In this document: positions 59,905-64,000 of the stretch, one piece after another | Numbering within the stretch: position 1 is the stretch's first letter | Layout of the letters: each line of letters begins with the position of its first letter | Source of the DNA: Streptomyces malachitofuscus | GTDB lineage: Bacteria; Actinomycetota; Actinomycetes; Streptomycetales; Streptomycetaceae | Direction of reading: 5' to 3' | DNA length: 64,000 nucleotides | NCBI RefSeq assembly: GCF_014650055.1 | Contig: NZ_BMUF01000003.1 | Span: 434,001 to 498,000, forward strand | Made by a program: the position numbers and the translations under genes | Notes under the pieces: generated by a model | Seen by the model: only the letters and a program-made list of their open reading frames with translations | Database searches by the model: none | Told to the model about the DNA's origin: nothing

Positions 59905-60247
59905 CAACGCCCCCACCACCCTCGCGGACCTCGCACACGAAGTCCGGTCCAAGAACGCCGGACCCTTCTGGGTCACCATGGAGCTTTTCATGCGGGACGC
60001 GGACGGCTACGCCGTCGCCGCCGACCCGTCGTTCCTCGACGAGCGCAGGATCGCCGAACTGTACGGAGTCGACGAGGACGACATCCAGATGTTCCGCATC
60101 CCCTCCCTGAACGTCGTCAAGATCTCCTTCCCGCGCCCGGTCGGCCAGGCCTCGCTCCGTGACCGCGACGTCCACTCCGGCCAGCACCACGTCCCGCTGG
60201 CGATGCTCCCCGTACCGGACCGGTCCCTCAAGGATCCGTCGGACTGA
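59897..60247 (+). CDS. DUF4387-family protein
   Basis: The 116-residue protein has the DUF4387 pattern: LADLAHEVRSKNAGPFWVTM, ELYGVDEDDIQMF and VVKISFPRPVGQASLRDRDV, ending with the motif HSGQHHVPLAML. DUF4387 proteins regularly follow DUF1446 proteins and may form a complex with them. GTG 59897 lies inside the DUF1446 gene end, so the two are translationally coupled. The reaction is unknown. Confidence 0.9.
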   Translation: MADNAPTTLADLAHEVRSKNAGPFWVTMELFMRDADGYAVAADPSFLDERRIAELYGVDEDDIQMFRIPSLNVVKISFPRPVGQASLRDRDVHSGQHHVPLAMLPVPDRSLKDPSD

Positions 60248-60287
60248 CCGAGGCGACGCGCGGGCGATGCCGGGGCCGGGGATTCAA

Positions 60288-60303
60288 GGAACCGTCAGGT
60301 TCC
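60288..60303 (+). terminator. Hairpin after the DUF4387 operon
   Basis: GGAACC-GTCA-GGTTCC, 6-bp arms, 41 bases after the stop of the operon's last gene. Confidence 0.55.
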
Positions 60304-60409
60304 ACGGGGGCGGAACGTCAAGGCCGACCGGCAGCATGCATCGAGCCGCTCGACGCACCACGTGCCTCGGCAATCCCCGCACACCCCTCGCATCCGAAGG
60401 AGCAGTTCC

Positions 60410-61885
60410 TTGACGACACCCGCCGCACCCCCCTCCGGACCGCCCGTGCGCCCGCCCGCCGAGGGCCGCTCCGCGGTCCGGCGCCGCCGGGCGCTGCCGG
60501 CCGCGGTTGCCGCCGCCGCGTGCCTGGGCACACTCGGCAGCGCACCCGTCACCTCGGCCCCCGCCGCGCGGCCCACCGCCGCCGAGTGCCCGTCCGACCT
60601 GGCGCACAAGGCCCGTTGCTACACCGGCCGGGACGCCCACGGCGCCTACTACACGATGGCCGTGCCCAAGGACTGGAACGGCTCCCTCGTCGTGCACGCC
60701 CACGGCGGGCCCGACTTCTCCTACGACGCCTCCACCCCCACCGAGGACCTGGAGCGCTGGGCGGTCATGGTGGGCGAGGGATACGCCTGGGTCGGCTCCT
60801 CCTACCGGCGCGGCGGCTACGGCGTGAGAATGGCCGCCGCCGACACCGAGAACGCGCGCCGCCTGTTCGTCGACCGCTTCGGCCGTCCCGACCGCACCTA
60901 TCTCCACGGCCAGTCCTGGGGCGGCAACGTGGCGGCCAAGGCCGCGGAGACCTACGGCGGGCGGCACGGTCCCTACGACGGTGTCCTGCTGACCAACGGC
61001 GCCCTGGCCGGAGGCTCGCGCGGTTACGACGTCCGCGTCGATCTGCGGGTGGTGTACCAGTACTACTGCCGCAACCTGCCGCGCCCGACGGAGCCGCAGT
61101 ATCCGCTGTGGCAGGGACTGCCGGCCGACTCCACGCTGACGCCCGAGGACGTCCACGGCCGCTTGCAGGAGTGCACGGGCATCGACTCGGCCCCACAGGA
61201 CCGGACCCCGCTGCAGCAGCGCAACCTCGACGACGTCCTGGCCGTCACGCGGACCTCCGAGGAGACGCTGGACGCGCACCTGTTGTACGCGGCGTTCCTG
61301 TTCCAGGACGTCGTGTGGAAGCGGCTCGACGGCCGGAACCCGTTCAGCAACCGGGGGGTGCGGTACGACGGTTCACACGACGACAAGGCGCTCAACGCGG
61401 GCGTGGCCCGCTTCTCGGCCGACCCCACGGCACGCCGTGACCTGTCGTACGACAGCGACCTCACGGGCCGGATCACCCTCCCGGTCCTCACGCTCCACGC
61501 GATCGGTGACTCCCAGGTCTTCGTGGAGCACGAGGCGGCCTACCGTGCCACGGTGCGCGGTGCCGGGCGGGACGACCGTCTCGTCCAGACGTTCACGCGC
61601 GAGTCGGATCACAGCGTGCTCAGCGCGTCCGAGTACGCGAACTCCCTCGACGCCCTCGACACATGGGCGCGGACCGGCCGCAAGCCCACCCCCGCCTCCC
61701 TCGCACGATCCTGCGAAGCCTTCGACCGTACCTACGGCACCGGCTGCTTCCACGAGCCCGGATTTCGCCCCGAGCCGTTCGCGACGAAGGTCCGGCCCCG
61801 GCCCGGCGGCGACAGGTGGCCCGCCATGACCGCGGCCCAGGAGCGCGCCTGGAGCCGGATCGACGGTGTGGGGATAGCACCCTGA
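60410..61885 (+). CDS. Secreted alpha/beta hydrolase
   Basis: The 491-residue precursor has a signal peptide (RRRRALPAAVAAAACLGTLG region, residues about 20-55). The hydrolase core has VVHAHGGPDFSY (oxyanion side), nucleophile Ser in YLHGQSWGGNVAAKAAE, and a late His in TRESDHSVLSASEY. It resembles prolyl-oligopeptidase-like hydrolases of Streptomyces. I chose TTG 60410 because GAAGGAG lies 7-8 bases upstream; an in-frame GTG at 60362 lacks a site. It is downstream of and in line with the DUF4387 operon, but a hairpin separates them. The substrate is unknown. Confidence 0.88.
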   Translation: MTTPAAPPSGPPVRPPAEGRSAVRRRRALPAAVAAAACLGTLGSAPVTSAPAARPTAAECPSDLAHKARCYTGRDAHGAYYTMAVPKDWNGSLVVHAHGGPDFSYDASTPTEDLERWAVMVGEGYAWVGSSYRRGGYGVRMAAADTENARRLFVDRFGRPDRTYLHGQSWGGNVAAKAAETYGGRHGPYDGVLLTNGALAGGSRGYDVRVDLRVVYQYYCRNLPRPTEPQYPLWQGLPADSTLTPEDVHGRLQECTGIDSAPQDRTPLQQRNLDDVLAVTRTSEETLDAHLLYAAFLFQDVVWKRLDGRNPFSNRGVRYDGSHDDKALNAGVARFSADPTARRDLSYDSDLTGRITLPVLTLHAIGDSQVFVEHEAAYRATVRGAGRDDRLVQTFTRESDHSVLSASEYANSLDALDTWARTGRKPTPASLARSCEAFDRTYGTGCFHEPGFRPEPFATKVRPRPGGDRWPAMTAAQERAWSRIDGVGIAP

Positions 61886-61900
61886 CGCCGTGACGGTGAT

Positions 61901-61938
61901 GTCCGGGCCGGGGGGAGTGCGAGCGCCCCGGCCCGGAC
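61901..61938. terminator. Bidirectional terminator, 13-bp stem
   Basis: GTCCGGGCCGGGG at 61901-61913 and its exact complement at 61926-61938 with a 12-base loop, between the convergent hydrolase and XdhC genes. Confidence 0.85.
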
Positions 61939-61963
61939 GTCGAGGGAGACCGCGCGAGCCCGC

Positions 61964-63082
61964 TCAGCCGCGGCTTCCCACGGTCGGCCCGCGATGGACC
62001 GGGCCCGCACGCCGGGACAGCCGTTCGCCTCCGCCTCCGTGGCGGGCCGCGATGATCTCCGCGGCGATCGAGACGGCCGTCTCCGCGGGTGAACGGCCGC
62101 CCAGGTCGAGACCGACCGGGGAGGACAACCGGGCCAGGGCCTGCGCGGACACGCCCGCCTCGGCGAGCGCGCGAGCGCGACGCACATGGGTACGGCGCGA
62201 CCCCAGGGCGCCCACGAACGCGACGTCGAGTCCCAACGCCGCCTCCAGCAGGGGGATGTCGAACTGGGGATCGTGGCTGAAGGACACGACGACCGTCCGT
62301 GAGTCGATCCGCCCGTCCGTCGCCTCGCGGGCCAAGTAGGCGTCCGGGCGGGCCACGACGACCTCGTGGGCGTCGGGCATTCGCTCCGCGGTGGTGAACA
62401 GCGGCCGCGCGTCGCAGACGGTGACCTCGTAGCCCAGGGTGCGGCCGACCGAGGCGAGAGCCGCGGCGAAGTCACCGGCCCCGAACAGCAGCATCCGGGG
62501 CGGCGGGGCCAGGGAGCGGACGAAGACGCTGAGACCCTCGGTCGCGTAGTGGAGCAGTCCGCTGTCACCGGCGCGCAGCAGGCCGCGTGCCTCGTCCAGG
62601 ACGGTGGCCGGCAGGCCCGGGTCGCCGTCACGGCCGTCGGCGTGGATCACCACAGGGGCACCCGCCGACCGCGGCCCGCGGTGCTCCAGTACCGTGACGA
62701 CGGCGACGGGGACGCCGGCCCGCACGGACTCGATCACCTCGCCCAAGTGGGGAAAGGTGTGCCTGTCGACGGGCTCGACGTACACCTCCAGGGTGCCGCC
62801 GCAGGTCAGGCCGACGGCGAAGGCGTCGTCGTCGCTGATGCCGTACGTCGCCCGCTGCGGGGTGCCGTCCAGCACCGACTCCCGGGCCCGTTCGAGGACG
62901 TCGCCCTCCACGCAGCCGCCCGACACGGACCCCACCACCTGGCCCTCGGGCGTGAGCAGCATGGACGACCCGACCGGCCGGGGAGCGGAGCCGAAGGTGT
63001 CCACGACGGTGGCCAGCGCGGAGGTCCGCCCGGACGACCAGGCGTCGTGCAGGGTGTCCCAGAGGTCGTGGCGGCCGGTCAC
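61964..63082 (-). CDS. xdhC: XdhC-family molybdenum-cofactor maturation factor
   Basis: The 372-residue protein begins LWDTLHDAWSSGRTSALATVV and has SVSGGCVEGDVLERA with the Cys that handles the cofactor, plus a C-terminal Rossmann domain (MLLFGAGDFAAALASVGRTLG, then GALGSRRTH). XdhC binds Moco, helps put the sulfido ligand on it and inserts it into xanthine dehydrogenase-family enzymes. GTG 63082 overlaps the stop of the upstream large-subunit gene (GTGA), so both are made together. Confidence 0.93.
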   Translation of the reverse strand: MTGRHDLWDTLHDAWSSGRTSALATVVDTFGSAPRPVGSSMLLTPEGQVVGSVSGGCVEGDVLERARESVLDGTPQRATYGISDDDAFAVGLTCGGTLEVYVEPVDRHTFPHLGEVIESVRAGVPVAVVTVLEHRGPRSAGAPVVIHADGRDGDPGLPATVLDEARGLLRAGDSGLLHYATEGLSVFVRSLAPPPRMLLFGAGDFAAALASVGRTLGYEVTVCDARPLFTTAERMPDAHEVVVARPDAYLAREATDGRIDSRTVVVSFSHDPQFDIPLLEAALGLDVAFVGALGSRRTHVRRARALAEAGVSAQALARLSSPVGLDLGGRSPAETAVSIAAEIIAARHGGGGERLSRRAGPVHRGPTVGSRG

Positions 63083-64000
63083 AGCAGTTTGTCCTGGGTG
63101 AGGGGGAGGTCGCGTACGCGCTTGCCCGTGGCGTGGAACACGGCGTTGGCGATGGCGGCGGTGACCCCGGTCATCGGTGTTTCGCCGAAGCCGCGGGCGC
63201 CCAGGGCGTCGCTGGCGGGATCGGGCCGGTCGATGAACTGCACCTGGATGTCGGGGACATCGGCGTTGACGGGTATCAGGTACCCGGAAAGGTTCGGGTT
63301 GACGATCCTGGCCGTGGCGGGGTCGACGAGGGTGTGTTCGAAGAGGGTGAAGCCGATGCCCCAGATGATGCCGCCGAGGACCTGGCTGCGTGCCGTCTTG
63401 CGGTTGAGGACGGTGCCCGGGTCGTAGCAGCCCACCACACGGGTCACGCGGATCCGGCCGAGCAGGGGGTCGACGCGCACCTCCACGAAGACCGCTCCGG
63501 TCGAGTAGCCGAGCGGGGTGTCGACGGGTTCGACCTCGAAGTGCAGGGGCTTGCCGCCGTGCCCGATCACCGACCGGTAGCTGACCCGGGTCCTGCGGTC
63601 GGCGGTGTCGAAGAGATGGCCGTCCCCGGTGTCCACCCGCTCGGCGGGGACGCCGCGCAGCGGCGAGCCGGGCTGGGACACGGCCATCTCGATGACGGCC
63701 TTGCGGGCGGCGCTGCACACGCGGTTGACGGCGGTGCCGACACCGGGGGCCGTGGTGGAGGCACCCGAGGCGTAACTCAGGGGGAAGGCGCTGTCCCCGA
63801 GTTCGAACAGCACGTCCTCGACGGGGATCCCGAGAACCTCGCCGGCGATCTGCGTCATGATGGTGTACGTGCCGGTGCCGAGGTCGTGGGTGCCCACCTG
63901 GATGCGCGCCCTGCCGCGGACGTCGAAGGTCATGCGGGCCCCGGATCCCGGCCGGCCGCCGGCGGTGTGGGCGGAGGTGGCCATGCCCCAGCCGACGAGT
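63079..64000 (-). CDS. Xanthine dehydrogenase-family molybdopterin-binding subunit, C-terminal part
   Basis: About 306 C-terminal residues lie in the window; the gene continues past the right edge without a start, and an ATG at 63984 is internal since the frame continues upstream (LVGWGMATSAH). Motifs are QVGTHDLGTGTYTIMTQIAG, AFPLSYASGASTTAPGVG, VGCYDPGTVLNRKTARSQVLGG (key PGTVLNRKTA) and ARGFGETPMTGVTAAIANAV with the Glu expected to be the catalytic base. This is a molybdenum hydroxylase such as aldehyde or xanthine dehydrogenase. The FAD and 2Fe-2S subunits would lie beyond the edge. Confidence 0.92.
   Translation of the reverse strand, partial: LVGWGMATSAHTAGGRPGSGARMTFDVRGRARIQVGTHDLGTGTYTIMTQIAGEVLGIPVEDVLFELGDSAFPLSYASGASTTAPGVGTAVNRVCSAARKAVIEMAVSQPGSPLRGVPAERVDTGDGHLFDTADRRTRVSYRSVIGHGGKPLHFEVEPVDTPLGYSTGAVFVEVRVDPLLGRIRVTRVVGCYDPGTVLNRKTARSQVLGGIIWGIGFTLFEHTLVDPATARIVNPNLSGYLIPVNADVPDIQVQFIDRPDPASDALGARGFGETPMTGVTAAIANAVFHATGKRVRDLPLTQDKLL

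Overview
The window is about 72% G+C. Its genes use almost only G/C-ending codons, many start with GTG, and strong AGGAGG-like ribosome sites are common. Together with family content typical of the genus (HbpS/SenS/SenR, a DasR-type box beside a chitin-active LPMO, a GvpA/J protein, DUF2235, DUF5996, CU044_5270, MMPL and many TetR/LuxR regulators), this points to a Streptomyces chromosome, probably outside the conserved core. I found no rRNA, tRNA, CRISPR array, insertion sequence or phage genes. Both edges cut genes: a membrane protein at the left and a molybdenum hydroxylase large subunit at the right.

Region 1 (1-12.4 kb). A leftward set encodes a proline-rich protein, an XRE regulator, an ImmA/IrrE-like metallopeptidase and a membrane protein; two palindromes 20 bp apart lie just before the XRE gene. 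Then come a sirtuin, a secreted LPMO with a DasR-like box, a Nudix hydrolase, a SnoaL-like protein, a sortase-tagged alpha/beta hydrolase, a secreted EEP-family phosphatase/nuclease, a DHFR-fold reductase, a 25-codon gene that looks like ribosomal protein bL37, a DUF2235 hydrolase, a YeiH-type transporter and a NarL-type two-component system.

Region 2 (12.5-31 kb). A small membrane protein, an ECF sigma factor coupled to a CU044_5270 protein, a Tat-exported phospholipase C, GntR, a Raf-kinase-inhibitor-like protein, DtxR and TetR regulators, the PntAB transhydrogenase, a second two-component system next to an MMPL exporter, DUF5996, RidA and a WYL regulator.

Region 3 (31-54.9 kb). An Rpf-domain protein, cytidine deaminase and several regulator/target pairs, each with its own palindrome: XRE-cupin/MFS, TetR/dehalogenase-like hydrolase, and TetR/DUF1304. 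Next is the HbpS-SenS-SenR haem/redox sensing system, a fused membrane-spermidine-synthase protein, an SRPBCC protein, a large GH92 alpha-mannosidase with a LacI-type operator, an isolated gas-vesicle GvpA/J-type gene, a DUF5937 regulator and an NmrA-like protein divergent from a TetR gene.

Region 4 (55-64 kb). A tight rightward operon encodes a tartrate/D-malate-type dehydrogenase, a GPH/SLC45-type transporter, a D-2-hydroxyacid dehydrogenase, an AtuA-type DUF1446 protein and a DUF4387 protein. It looks like an uncharacterised hydroxy-acid catabolic route and is the best candidate here for a new system. A secreted peptidase/esterase-like hydrolase and an XdhC plus molybdopterin-subunit pair close the window. 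Strong hairpin terminators separate most convergent units.
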